Source of the DNA: an uncultured Bacillota bacterium
GTDB taxonomy: Bacteria; Bacillota; Clostridia; Lachnospirales; Lachnospiraceae
Direction: 5' to 3'
DNA length: 64,000 nt
Assembly: GCA_958352855.1 (NCBI GenBank)
Contig: CATWQE010000009.1
Span: 9,196 to 73,195, forward strand
The notes under the pieces are model-generated. The model saw only the letters and a list, made by a program, of their open reading frames with translations. It was not told where the DNA came from and searched no databases. Shown here in pieces: positions 1 through 8,425 of the stretch (the first letter of the stretch is position 1; every line of letters starts with the position of its first letter). The position numbers and the translations under genes are program-made.

Positions 1-1285
1 ATTGTTCTGCTGCCTCTTCCGGACTAATTTCTTCATACCGAACCATATCAGCCAAATCAGAAATAGTCTTTCCTACTTCAGCAGAAGCTGCCGGAAATGG
101 TGGGTCAATCGGAGTGGCGGTTTCTGCCACCTTAGTAACATATGCATTAATATTTGCTGTAACTTCATCAACTACTGAAGCAATAGCCTCTGATACAACA
201 GTAGATACCGGAACTCCACGTTCTCCCTTTAATGCTTCTTTATTTGCTTCTTCAGAATTCGTAAGATAATTAATAACATCTGCCGCAATTTCCGGATGTT
301 TGGAATCCTTTGTAATACTCCAGAACATAGACGGTTTCAGGAAAATTGGCTGCTGTACAGCATCTTCCTCTGTTGGGAACATGTAGATTTTATATTCCAT
401 ATCTTCACCGCACTGATTAATACTGTCTGTAATCTGATTAGAATTCTGGAACTGACACCATGTATCTTCAGAAGCAAATAAACTTTGCTGGTTCGTGGAT
501 GCTTCTGCCTGAATTTCAGGTGCTACATGATATCCATCCTTCAAAGACTCTTCCAACATTGTATAATATTTTAAAGCAACTTCATCATCTGGCATTCCAA
601 GCCCATCCCCTGCTTCATTAAACATAGTCTGTCCTACCGCTCTTGCCATAAACAACATAGTCTGTTCATCATTAGATGGAATCTCAATCTGTTTTCCAGT
701 TTTGTCATAAACTGTTTTTGCAACTTCTAAAAATTCATCCCATGTTGGCTGCTCTTCCAGTGTACATCCTGCTTCTTTTAAAATCTTCTCATTTACTAAC
801 AATGCCTTTGTCTGTGTACCAGCAGAAATTCCATAAACCTCATCTTCAATCTTTCCACTATCAATAATGGTTTCTGGAATATTTGTTGTATCAATGGTTT
901 TATCCTCTATATATTGATTCATACCCACAATCTGCTCTTTTTCTGCATACTGACGAATATAAGCATAATCCATCTGAATAATATCCGGCATGTTTCCTCC
1001 GGCAGCCTGAGTAGACATTTTGTCCCAATAGCCCGTCCAATCAGAAAATTCCACTTCAAAGTCTACCTCTGGATGTTCTTTTTCATACATGTCCAGTGCT
1101 TTTACCGTAGCATCATTCCTTGTCTGATTTCCCCACCAGCACACGCGAATTGTTGTCTTTCCATCATCTGTTTTCTTTCCAGAATCTGCTTTATCTTCAC
1201 CTCCACATGCAGCTAATCCACTAAGGCAGAGACTGCCTGCAATTGTCATTGCAAAAATTCTTTTTCCCAAAGACTTTCTCATCAT
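1..1285 (-). CDS. Sugar ABC transporter substrate-binding lipoprotein (family 1), 3' end cut by window
   Basis: The frame is open from ATG 1285 to the window edge (428 codons seen). The N-terminus is a lipoprotein signal peptide: basic MMRKSLGKR, a hydrophobic stretch, then the lipobox LAAC near residue 27. The mature part has the CUT1 solute-binding pattern (TTIRVCWWGNQTRNDA, later MPDIIQMDYAYIRQYA). An AGGAGG lies 8 bases before the ATG. The last visible residues (RYEEISPEEAAEQ) resemble the final helix of this family, so only a few residues are probably missing. It lies downstream of a YesM/YesN-type two-component pair on the same strand, so it is probably the regulated binding protein, with permeases beyond the left edge. 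The sugar cannot be named from sequence. Confidence 0.9.
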   Translation of the reverse strand, partial: MMRKSLGKRIFAMTIAGSLCLSGLAACGGEDKADSGKKTDDGKTTIRVCWWGNQTRNDATVKALDMYEKEHPEVDFEVEFSDWTGYWDKMSTQAAGGNMPDIIQMDYAYIRQYAEKEQIVGMNQYIEDKTIDTTNIPETIIDSGKIEDEVYGISAGTQTKALLVNEKILKEAGCTLEEQPTWDEFLEVAKTVYDKTGKQIEIPSNDEQTMLFMARAVGQTMFNEAGDGLGMPDDEVALKYYTMLEESLKDGYHVAPEIQAEASTNQQSLFASEDTWCQFQNSNQITDSINQCGEDMEYKIYMFPTEEDAVQQPIFLKPSMFWSITKDSKHPEIAADVINYLTNSEEANKEALKGERGVPVSTVVSEAIASVVDEVTANINAYVTKVAETATPIDPPFPAASAEVGKTISDLADMVRYEEISPEEAAEQ

Positions 1286-1357
1286 GTTTATATCCTCCTG
1301 CTTCCTTCACTTTTATTCTTGTTAAGAACGAATGTACATTACGTTTTCAGTGACCTT

Positions 1358-1386
1358 ATTATAACAATATTATTTGTATATTTTAA
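1358..1386 (-). promoter_or_regulatory. Candidate promoter of the sugar-binding protein gene
   Basis: On the minus strand there is a perfect -10 TATAAT (1358-1363) in an AT-rich stretch about 70 bases before the start codon at 1285. The matching -35 is poor (TTAAAA, 17 bases upstream), which would suit a promoter that needs an activator such as the neighbouring AraC-type response regulator. No direct evidence of binding sites was seen. Confidence 0.4.
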
Positions 1387-1485
1387 TCAAAAAAACTTAC
1401 ATATGCGGTGTAAAAATATTACTTTTTATATCTTCTCACTATTTTTCCGTTTTTTACACAGTCATTCTAACCAACTCCACATAAA

Positions 1486-1523
1486 AAACAGGATGCACTC
1501 CCTCTTATTGTAACATCCTGTTT
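1486..1523 (-). terminator. Rho-independent terminator after the two-component operon
   Basis: The arms AAACAGGATG (1486-1495) and CATCCTGTTT (1514-1523) form a perfect 10-bp stem. Read on the minus strand the stem runs into a T-rich tail. It sits just past the stop codon of the response regulator and separates that operon from the binding-protein gene. Confidence 0.8.
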
Positions 1524-1533
1524 ATCTCCTGCT

Positions 1534-2547
1534 TTATAAAATTTTATAATTCTGTTTTTCTGCATATTCAGTTGGAGTCATTCCTGTGTATTTTTTAAAC
1601 ACCTGACTAAAATATTGGGGGTTACTCCCAAAACCAACTACTTCTGCAATTTGATGAATATTCATAATCCCCTTCTTCAAAATTCTTTTTGATTTTTCAA
1701 TTCTTGTTCTATTCAAAAACACAGAAAACTTTTCTCCCGTCTGTTTGGTAAATGCACGACTAAGGTAGTTGACATTAACATATAAAACATTCTCCGCAAT
1801 AAATTTCAAAGAAAGATTTTCATCATTTAAATGTTGTTGAACATATTCACCTACACGTTCAGCCAGCGATACTTTCTCCCCTTTCTGCTCAAATAAAAGG
1901 TAGACTATTCTCTTTTGGATTTCCTGTTTTAATTTATCCTTACCTGAGATTTGCCTGATTTCTTTTTCAAAAGCCGTTAAAGACTCAGGAGAAAGATTTT
2001 CGAAATAAATATGTAAACGAATTAAAAGTTCTAAACCTACATTTTGTAAATCTTCTTCTGTCTGAAAATGGGAAAGATAATGCTTAAGACAATATTCTGC
2101 CTGTTTCACCTCATTCTTTTCCCGCATTTCCATTAAAGATGATAACAGTTGCAATATTTTTGACATTCCATGGGATGAAATTGCCTCTTTAGCGTGAATT
2201 ACAGCCGGTATAATTTCCTCTTCACTAATTGGTTTTAAGAGATATTCTCCTACACCATACCTCATAGCCTGGCGTGCATACTCAAATTCTGAGTATCCTG
2301 TCAGAATAATAAATTGTATATGTTCATCAATTCCCCGTATCTTCTCAATTAACTCTAAACCGCTGATTCCAGGCATACGAATATCTGTCATTACAATATC
2401 AGCCCCTGTATCCTGCACCGCATCCAGGGCCTCCAGTCCATTCTGACAACATGCACACACTTCAATATCCAGTTCTTTCCATGGAATTAAATCTCTTACT
2501 GACTCACGAATAATCCGTTCATCATCTGCAATCACCAACTTATACAT
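1534..2547 (-). CDS. YesN-type response regulator with AraC DNA-binding domain
   Basis: A 337-residue response regulator that would bind DNA when phosphorylated by the adjacent kinase. Residues 1-120 form a receiver domain with acidic pair D8-D9, phospho-acceptor D55 (in MTDIRMPG) and conserved K104. The last 100 residues carry two helix-turn-helix motifs of the AraC family (ENLSLKFIAENVLYVNVNYLSRAF and HQIAEVVGFGSNPQYFSQVFK). The chosen start, ATG 2547, follows AGGAGG by 8 bases and overlaps the kinase stop codon by 8 bases, so the two are translationally coupled. By analogy with YesMN systems it probably activates the sugar ABC genes downstream. The target is inferred. Confidence 0.92.
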   Translation of the reverse strand: MYKLVIADDERIIRESVRDLIPWKELDIEVCACCQNGLEALDAVQDTGADIVMTDIRMPGISGLELIEKIRGIDEHIQFIILTGYSEFEYARQAMRYGVGEYLLKPISEEEIIPAVIHAKEAISSHGMSKILQLLSSLMEMREKNEVKQAEYCLKHYLSHFQTEEDLQNVGLELLIRLHIYFENLSPESLTAFEKEIRQISGKDKLKQEIQKRIVYLLFEQKGEKVSLAERVGEYVQQHLNDENLSLKFIAENVLYVNVNYLSRAFTKQTGEKFSVFLNRTRIEKSKRILKKGIMNIHQIAEVVGFGSNPQYFSQVFKKYTGMTPTEYAEKQNYKIL

Positions 2548-4306
2548 GAACAATTCCTCCTGTTTCTTTTCTTAGGTCTTTTTTCTCATAAGGAATCTCA
2601 AACCATACAATGGCCATTCCATCTTTATTTTCAAAATGCAACTGTGAATCTTCTCCCAAAATAATGCGCAATCTGGAATTAATATTCAGCAAACCAATTC
2701 CATTCCCATTTGCCTTCACACTTTCGTCCTGCAAATGTTCCAAAATATGCTCATCAATTGGCAAACCACTATTGGCCACCTCAATCCTGACCTTTTCTCC
2801 CTTTTTATGAAGATTAATACGAATGCAGTATTCTGTCTGCGGTTCCTCCTGAGAATAAAAAATAGCATTCTCCACCAAAGGCTGCACTGTCATCTTAGGA
2901 ATCGCTACCTTCTCAATTCCAGGCTCCACATAAGTTGTTACTGCCAAATCCTCAAACCGTATTTTCTGGATATTTAAATAGTAAAAAACAATTTCCATTT
3001 CTGTCTGTAAAGAAATTGTAGTTTCATTATTTTTCAGTGTGCATCTGAGCAAATTTCCAAGAGATTTTGCAATGGTAGCAATTTCTTCCTGTCCTCCTTT
3101 TTTAGCAAGCCAGTTTACTGTATTTAAAGTATTATACAAAAAATGTGGGTTGATTTGTTGCTCCAGGGCTTTTAATTCAGCTTGTGTGATTAAAAGTTGC
3201 TTCACATAACTTTCTTCAATTAATTTTTTCAATTCTACCACCATCTGATCAAAATAGGAATTTAAAATTGCCATTTCATCATGGCTGTCACTGTTTGTGG
3301 TAGTAATAGAAGTACTCATAACACCATCTTTCTTTATAAACTCCATCTTTTCAATTAAGATGTGAAACTGTTTTGTAATATTCTTAACAATATAACCTGC
3401 CAGAAGAAAAGCAATCATAAGTGCCAAGAGCAAAGAAATCATAAAAATCACAGGCATTCTGTTTAATAATTGAAAAATTTCGTCATATGCAACTGCCAGA
3501 GATAAATACCAGATATCGGAACCAATATCCAGTTTTGTCTGTACAATAAACATCTGCTGTTTCCCTATCTCATCTATTAAATAAGACTCTTTAAAATCAG
3601 AAAGCAAAAAGTCACACTCTCTGCACAACTGTGAGCCAGAGGAATAGATAAAATCCTGCTTTGTATGCAGATAAATTTGAAAAGAATTTCCGTCTGTATA
3701 TTTTGATGACAAAATCGGTGTCATAACTTTTTCCAGATCAACTTCCAGAACTAAATATCCCAGAGCCTCCAGAGATAGATTTTCTGTTTTTAAAATTTTT
3801 CGCGCACACAAGAGTTGAGGAGATGTTTTGGAATAAAACCATTTTATATTTCCAGGATTGTCGTCACACGCCTTAAAAATTTCGTTCATATACTCTTCTG
3901 ATTCGTTAAGTTCTGCTTCTCCCCACCAAAACGTTGGATTATCTTCTGGAACAACCGTAATCTGAGATAATGGTGAAGTAAAATTCCTATTTAATAACTT
4001 GGTAATGGAAGTCCTTGCCTTTTGTGCATCCAGACTTTCGTATTCGCAGGAATTATAAACTTCTAAATTTTTTTGAAAATTATCGTGAAACGCAATATCT
4101 GAGGAGACATTTTCAATTTCCCGAATTTGATACTCCAGCTCATCTGACAGGAAAGTCAGAGAATTGGCAGTCTGATGATAAAGCAGCTCATTGTATTGAG
4201 CAAGAATATATCTGAAACTCCCTATCATAAAAAAAGAAATCGTAATCGAAACAGCAAGAATCAATAAATATAATTTATATTTCAATTTCATTTTATGTAA
4301 ACTCAT
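2540..4306 (-). CDS. YesM-type sensor histidine kinase
   Basis: A membrane histidine kinase of 588 residues. It has an N-terminal membrane segment (about 12-32), a large extracellular sensor domain, a second membrane segment (about 285-307), a HAMP-like region, the His_kinase motif around QQINPHFLYNTLN, and a GHKL ATPase domain ending with the NGNGIGLLNINSRL glycine box. The start is set at ATG 4306 because TGGAGGA lies 7 bases upstream; a longer frame begins at 4324 but its extra codons contain that ribosome-binding site. It forms an operon with the response regulator. Kinases of this family usually sense extracytoplasmic sugars, often with a binding protein. Confidence 0.92.
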   Translation of the reverse strand: MSLHKMKLKYKLYLLILAVSITISFFMIGSFRYILAQYNELLYHQTANSLTFLSDELEYQIREIENVSSDIAFHDNFQKNLEVYNSCEYESLDAQKARTSITKLLNRNFTSPLSQITVVPEDNPTFWWGEAELNESEEYMNEIFKACDDNPGNIKWFYSKTSPQLLCARKILKTENLSLEALGYLVLEVDLEKVMTPILSSKYTDGNSFQIYLHTKQDFIYSSGSQLCRECDFLLSDFKESYLIDEIGKQQMFIVQTKLDIGSDIWYLSLAVAYDEIFQLLNRMPVIFMISLLLALMIAFLLAGYIVKNITKQFHILIEKMEFIKKDGVMSTSITTTNSDSHDEMAILNSYFDQMVVELKKLIEESYVKQLLITQAELKALEQQINPHFLYNTLNTVNWLAKKGGQEEIATIAKSLGNLLRCTLKNNETTISLQTEMEIVFYYLNIQKIRFEDLAVTTYVEPGIEKVAIPKMTVQPLVENAIFYSQEEPQTEYCIRINLHKKGEKVRIEVANSGLPIDEHILEHLQDESVKANGNGIGLLNINSRLRIILGEDSQLHFENKDGMAIVWFEIPYEKKDLRKETGGIVHV

Positions 4307-4370
4307 AAATTTATCCTCCATCAAACTATTGTATCAAATCCTATATGGGATAACCAGCTTTTAAAGAAAA

Positions 4371-4411
4371 AACACGCCAGAAATTCGCATGATACGAATT
4401 TCTGGCGTGTT
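4371..4411 (-). terminator. Strong terminator after the DUF2804 gene
   Basis: A perfect 17-bp stem (AACACGCCAGAAATTCG at 4371-4387 with its complement at 4395-4411) and a 7-base loop. On the minus strand it is followed by a run of T, so it ends the DUF2804 transcript 10 bases past its stop codon and insulates the kinase operon. Confidence 0.9.
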
Positions 4412-4420
4412 CCTATTCCT

Positions 4421-5443
4421 TTAATACCGATTATGCACTTTCTCTGCAAAGCACATCATATCTTTTACAACAATTTCTTTTCCATCATCCAACACTGCTT
4501 TCCCACTCATTTTTCCAAATACCTGATGCTGGTCTGTTTCAATAATCAGTGCCGAAGTCCTGGCTGCCCTGTCAAGTACAGGCTGGAAATCCATCTCAAA
4601 TCTTCCGTCATTAGAGGTAAATTTCCATGGTTTCAGATAACTATCCTCTGGAATATGAAAAGTTACCTCATCTAATTTGTGCGCTTTTCCATTATAAAAC
4701 AGCATATTTTCTGTAGCTGCAGAAGTATCTCCAAATCCATAACCAATGTTAAATCCAAAGGGAATTCCCTCTATTCTTGTGTTTCCGGAACCCCAGTACC
4801 AGCAGTTATCATAAGTCCAAACACCCCTGCCCCAGTCCAGCGTACCAAAGTCTGTTTCTTTTGAAAAAGTATATGTCTTTCCATCAAACTTCATTTTACC
4901 AGAAGCGGGCATACAGTTAATCTTCTGATTATAATAAAAAGCCGTCTTCTTTTCTTTAAACGGTGTGGCAATCACCATAGTATCCATGTCCGGCTGTTCC
5001 AGCCAGATATCACAGGAAAAAGGCTTTCCCTGATAGAAATTCTTGAAATAACAGCGTATTCTTCTCTTTCCGTTCCGAATCTGAAAAGCCATGTGAAGCC
5101 GCTTGTCTTTGTAAATAATATCCCCTTCCTGTGAAGTATTTGGAAGCTTAAGTTTTCCCATTGGAAATGGATTTAAAATCGTTTCCGTATGCTCCCATCC
5201 TTCTTTAAAATTCAGAAGAGAAACTGACTGTAATCCAATATAACCATCATCTGATAGAGTAAAAGCCCCTGCAAAATCTTCATTTAAAACCAGATAATAA
5301 TCCCATTCCTTAATTCTGAATTTCGGCGCCTTAATCATACTCCGCTCATACTGCTGCACCAGACGCTTAGACCATCCAGGCTCACGCAAACTGCCATCCT
5401 CTTTTAATAGCATCTGTGGTGTTGTCACTTCATAATTCCCCAT
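4421..5443 (-). CDS. DUF2804 domain-containing protein
   Basis: A 340-residue soluble protein recognised as DUF2804, a family of unknown biochemical role with a lipocalin-like beta architecture. Typical traits are the many aromatic residues and the stretch DFGTLDWGRGVWTYDNCWYWG near the middle. There is no signal peptide or membrane segment. The start at ATG 5443 has AGGAGG 7 bases upstream; an in-frame extension to 5524 (27 hydrophobic residues) lacks a ribosome-binding site and was rejected. The gene is monocistronic, with its own terminator at 4371-4411. No function is proposed. Confidence 0.85.
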   Translation of the reverse strand: MGNYEVTTPQMLLKEDGSLREPGWSKRLVQQYERSMIKAPKFRIKEWDYYLVLNEDFAGAFTLSDDGYIGLQSVSLLNFKEGWEHTETILNPFPMGKLKLPNTSQEGDIIYKDKRLHMAFQIRNGKRRIRCYFKNFYQGKPFSCDIWLEQPDMDTMVIATPFKEKKTAFYYNQKINCMPASGKMKFDGKTYTFSKETDFGTLDWGRGVWTYDNCWYWGSGNTRIEGIPFGFNIGYGFGDTSAATENMLFYNGKAHKLDEVTFHIPEDSYLKPWKFTSNDGRFEMDFQPVLDRAARTSALIIETDQHQVFGKMSGKAVLDDGKEIVVKDMMCFAEKVHNRY

Positions 5444-5596
5444 ATTGCTACCTCCTACGTTATATACTCGTACAAAATACACTATATATTTACTATAACA
5501 CAGAAGTCGGAATAAAACATACAAATATTCTAAATATAAACAAACCCATAAATAAATGTATTTTTTATTTTATGCAAATCAAAACACTGTTTTCAG

Positions 5597-5625
5597 TTGA
5601 AGTTTCAAAATAAATATGATATGCT
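5597..5625 (+). promoter_or_regulatory. Promoter of the type I toxin mRNA
   Basis: -35 TTGAAG (5597-5602), a 17-base spacer, and -10 TATGCT (5620-5625). Transcription would begin near 5632, exactly where the sequence AGAACAACCG starts, which is complementary to the mRNA 3' end at 5884-5893. Confidence 0.7.
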
Positions 5626-5694
5626 CCTATTAGAACAACCGTGTTGCAGGGTGGATGACCTCTATTTTATTTACATAGAATGGGGGTGATGCTG

Positions 5695-5787
5695 ATGGAT
5701 AAGAAACATTTTGACTTTAAAGACTTAATGGCTTTCGGTATGTTTATCCTCACATTGCTGACATTCGTTTTTACGTTTATCAGATAA
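5695..5787 (+). CDS. Putative holin-like / type I toxin membrane peptide (30 aa)
   Basis: A tiny protein: a charged N-terminus (MDKKHFDFKD) then one hydrophobic helix from about residue 11 to 29 ending in arginine. The pattern DLMAFGMFILTLLTFV matches the small holin-like toxin peptides of type I toxin-antitoxin systems in Firmicutes. A near-perfect ribosome-binding site GGGGGTGAT precedes ATG 5695 by 4 bases; upstream in-frame ATGs at 5680 and 5689 overlap that site and were rejected. The gene has its own promoter, a structured mRNA whose ends can pair, and an antisense RNA over its 3' end. In this class the peptide damages the membrane when translated. The assignment rests on peptide pattern and locus layout. 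Confidence 0.75.
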   Translation: MDKKHFDFKDLMAFGMFILTLLTFVFTFIR

Positions 5788-5802
5788 TGTTTTAGATCAT
5801 AG

Positions 5803-5900
5803 AAAAACCACCCCAAAAAACTTTGGCAAGTGAAGAGGTGGTGATTCTATACACTATTTTCTTCTAAGTCAACCCCTTGTGGGCGGTTGTTCTTTTTACA
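5803..5900 (-). ncRNA. Antisense RNA antitoxin (RatA-like position)
   Basis: A short minus-strand transcript is predicted from its own promoter (5906-5934) to a Rho-independent terminator. The terminator stem is ACCACCCC (5807-5814) with GAGGTGGT (5835-5842), followed on the minus strand by TTTTTC. The RNA of about 95-100 bases is fully complementary to the 3' part of the toxin mRNA, the arrangement known from TxpA/RatA-type systems. Exact ends are inferred. Confidence 0.62.
5871..5897 (+). terminator. 3' end of the toxin mRNA
   Basis: A short imperfect hairpin (AACCCC...GGCGGTT) followed by GTTCTTTTT on the plus strand. The segment CGGTTGTTCT (5884-5893) is also the perfect complement of the predicted mRNA 5' end (5632-5641), so this region may both end the transcript and hide the ribosome-binding site by end-to-end pairing. 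Confidence 0.55.
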
Positions 5901-5905
5901 TTTTT

Positions 5906-5934
5906 ACTATAACACATCGAAGCTGTTTACGCAA
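5906..5934 (-). promoter_or_regulatory. Promoter of the antisense RNA
   Basis: On the minus strand: -35 TTGCGT (5929-5934), a 17-base spacer, -10 TATAGT (5906-5911). It faces the toxin gene and would give a start near 5899. Confidence 0.68.
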
Positions 5935-6054
5935 GTGTGCGGCATCCCCATTTCTGATTCCTGATTTCTGCTATTTGGCTTATCAGGGATTGTCCTTCTA
6001 ATAAAATCTAATTAATTCTATGGCAGTATACAAGTAATTTCTACAAAACGCCGT

Positions 6055-6090
6055 CTTACGTACTATCTTACGTATTATCTTACGTATTTT
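6055..6090. repeat. Three tandem 12-bp repeats
   Basis: CTTACGTACTAT, CTTACGTATTAT and CTTACGTATTTT follow one another without spacers, about 50 bases past the end of the Cys-Ala tail gene. No gene or clear terminator was seen in 5940-6139. The role is unknown; slippage in a neutral spacer is the simplest explanation. Confidence 0.8.
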
Positions 6091-6139
6091 CTTCCTCCAT
6101 TATACAAGTATCCCGGCAATTTTTCAATTCTCTTCTCCC

Positions 6140-7054
6140 TCAGGACTTCCTTGTTCTCTTTATAACTGCACTATAAAAATCCTTTCTGGAACATCCTGCA
6201 CGTCCGCCACCGGCGCAGGCACATGCACAGGCGCAGGCACATCCTCCGCCTCCGCTGTGATGGGTAGTCCCCCTGTTTCCTACATAAAACATACCAAAAC
6301 CACGATTCTTCTCATAGTCATCCTTCCACTTCCGCTTATTCCGCAGAAGAACCATGCCGGGAACCAGACATACCGGAGCAAAAACACCGCCAAAGGCCAG
6401 CATCATTTTGATTGTTCTCTGCTGCTTTGCGTCCGCTCTCGTATCATAATCATCATGAAACTGGTACTGTTTCATAGGATAATCCATGGTCACTGTCACA
6501 CGCTCGCCTTCTCCCAGATTAATATAGGAAGAAATGTAGCCTCCCTCGATTCTGGAAGGTCTCATATTCGTCTCCACCCCTTCATCCCATTCCCAGAAAA
6601 TCGTAAGATTCTTGATTTCCATTTCATCGAACCACCCGGGAGTAAATTCATACCTGTACATCCCGTCCTCTTCCTGGTACATTCTATGTTGATGAATGGA
6701 AAACTCCATCTCCACCACTTCTCCTTCTTCGTAGTCCCGATCCAAATCCAGCCTTACATATTCGCCCCCGGAGCCATAGTAGCTAATCTTCTCAATACTG
6801 TCACTCAGGGCCTGCATATCCTCTACATAGGCATTGGGAATCCCAATCTTTACCCAGTTTAAAGGTCCCTCGCTGGTACTGTCCAGCACCCTCCACTTAA
6901 TATCATACCGGATATCCAGAGAACCATCCTCCCTGGTCTCAATATATATTTTTTCATCCTGGATTTCATCCAGAGGCTTTGCATTCACCTTCAATGGCAT
7001 CATGAAAAAGAAGATACAAAAAAGAAGCATTTTTTTAAACAATGACTTACCCAT
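6140..7054 (-). CDS. Membrane-anchored exported protein with a (Cys-Ala)5 cytoplasmic tail; candidate radical SAM substrate
   Basis: A 304-residue protein. It has a signal peptide (residues 1-25, ending KVNA), a beta-rich outer domain like the N-terminal region of DUF2207-type proteins, one membrane segment (about 217-237), and a 67-residue tail predicted to lie inside the cell. The tail ends in GGGG, then Cys at 272, 274, 276, 278 and 280 alternating with Ala, then GGGRAGC (Cys288) and SRKDFY. The start at ATG 7054 has AAGGAGG upstream and overlaps the radical SAM stop by 8 bases. Direct coupling to a SPASM enzyme suggests that the Cys-rich tail is modified. That is inference: no chemistry is shown by sequence. 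Confidence 0.8.
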   Translation of the reverse strand: MGKSLFKKMLLFCIFFFMMPLKVNAKPLDEIQDEKIYIETREDGSLDIRYDIKWRVLDSTSEGPLNWVKIGIPNAYVEDMQALSDSIEKISYYGSGGEYVRLDLDRDYEEGEVVEMEFSIHQHRMYQEEDGMYRYEFTPGWFDEMEIKNLTIFWEWDEGVETNMRPSRIEGGYISSYINLGEGERVTVTMDYPMKQYQFHDDYDTRADAKQQRTIKMMLAFGGVFAPVCLVPGMVLLRNKRKWKDDYEKNRGFGMFYVGNRGTTHHSGGGGCACACACACAGGGRAGCSRKDFYSAVIKRTRKS

Positions 7055-8414
7055 GATTTTCCTCCTTCCCAAGCGGACATTCCTGTTTCATCTGCACTGA
7101 AAATTCTCTATATTTCCTGCAAACAGGGTGTTCCCATATGTTCTTCCACTCTGTAGTAAGGATGTTGCCAAAGTTCTCCCTGTCCAGACAGCTCTGGCAG
7201 GCAACCACCGTACCATCCGGCGCCACTGCCATATTGCTAAGCGCCGCCCCGCAGGAGGGAACTTCCAGTCCCATTTCACGCAAATCCTTTTCCTCTATCC
7301 ATCCCGGTGATGTAAAGCTAAGTTCCATTCCATGTTCCCAACAATATGATGCCGCATCCGCTACAGCTTTTCGAATTTTTTCCCTGGAAAGACGTGTGTT
7401 CTGAGAATCATCCGTCACAGCATTTCCGGCGGGAATCAGGCCGGAACAGGTCACATACGTTACACCAAGACTTTTCAAAAATTTCACAGTTTCCACATAG
7501 TCTGCATTCCAGGTACACAGAGGAGTATTCACATTTACAGACAGGCCTGCCGCCAGAGCGTTTTTAATACCCTCTACCGTTTTATCATACTGCAGGGCTC
7601 CTGTCAGCTTATTGTGAATCTCAGCCTTCTGAGAGTAAAAGGTAATCTGCACATTGTCAAGCTCTGCCTCTCTTAGTTTCTCACAGTATTCCCTTGTCAG
7701 CTTTATCCCATTAGTATTCAGGCGTGTGATGAACCATCTGGCCTCTTTTAAAAGTTCAAAAAGGTCTTCCCGCATCGTAGGCTCTCCACCGGTAAAGGTA
7801 AGCTGTGGAATCCTGGCTTTTTGACATTTTTCAATCACTCTTTTCCAGTCCGCTGTTCCAAGCTCCTGCACATTTGAGTAGGTCTGTCCTGCTGCATAGC
7901 AATGGAGGCAGTGCTGGTTACAGTTCCATCTTCCATTTTTCTCCATGGCGCTTACCATCAAATCCATTCTGTGAGGAGCTGTCATATAAGGCGCATAATC
8001 CCCAATGCTCATCTGCCCAATCTCTACCTTGGGTTCCCGCCCTCTGGCAATATCTTCAAACACTTCTGCAATGAGCTCCAAATCCTCCTCAAACTTCTCA
8101 GGAGATACGTCAGGAAATATTTTCCGCATTTTAACAGCAGTATTTTCCAGGATTTCCCTTCCCTGCTCCTGGGTCATTTCTCCATCTCCCCATTGGTTCA
8201 GTTCTTTAATAAAAATAGTAAGGAGAATAGCCCAGGATTCATTTAACGGGAGAATCTGGTTGCCATTTAAAATCACCACAGATGGGATAAAACGAAAAAG
8301 CCGGAACTTAGGCGGAATCATATGAATCCGTATAACTCCCGGGTCTTTGGGATTCCAGGTGGTATGTATCATTTCTTTCCAGTTTTTCCACTCAAATATT
8401 TTTTCTCGAATCAT
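7047..8414 (-). CDS. Radical SAM/SPASM domain protein, probable peptide-modifying enzyme
   Basis: A 455-residue cytosolic enzyme. The radical SAM cluster is C165-x3-C169-x2-C172 (CNQHCLHC), followed by the GGEP motif at 209-212. A C-terminal SPASM region carries Cys at 388, 406, 409, 432 and 446, expected to bind auxiliary Fe-S clusters. The first 130 residues contain a stretch (VVILNGNQILPLNESWAILL) that resembles a PqqD-type peptide-recognition fold. The chosen ATG 8414 follows AAAGGAG by 7 bases and lies 11 bases after the upstream stop. SPASM enzymes commonly modify Cys-rich peptides by thioether or C-C bond formation; the downstream Cys-Ala protein is the likely partner. Confidence 0.88.
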   Translation of the reverse strand: MIREKIFEWKNWKEMIHTTWNPKDPGVIRIHMIPPKFRLFRFIPSVVILNGNQILPLNESWAILLTIFIKELNQWGDGEMTQEQGREILENTAVKMRKIFPDVSPEKFEEDLELIAEVFEDIARGREPKVEIGQMSIGDYAPYMTAPHRMDLMVSAMEKNGRWNCNQHCLHCYAAGQTYSNVQELGTADWKRVIEKCQKARIPQLTFTGGEPTMREDLFELLKEARWFITRLNTNGIKLTREYCEKLREAELDNVQITFYSQKAEIHNKLTGALQYDKTVEGIKNALAAGLSVNVNTPLCTWNADYVETVKFLKSLGVTYVTCSGLIPAGNAVTDDSQNTRLSREKIRKAVADAASYCWEHGMELSFTSPGWIEEKDLREMGLEVPSCGAALSNMAVAPDGTVVACQSCLDRENFGNILTTEWKNIWEHPVCRKYREFSVQMKQECPLGKEENHG

Positions 8415-8425
8415 CTTGTCTCCTT

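Noticed and set aside
6055..6090. CRISPR-like repeats
   Set aside because: Three 12-bp units without spacers; not a CRISPR array.
6257..6862. Plus-strand open frame of 201 codons
   Set aside because: Lies wholly opposite the Cys-Ala tail gene, which has signal peptide, membrane segment and ribosome-binding site; the plus frame has no matching features.
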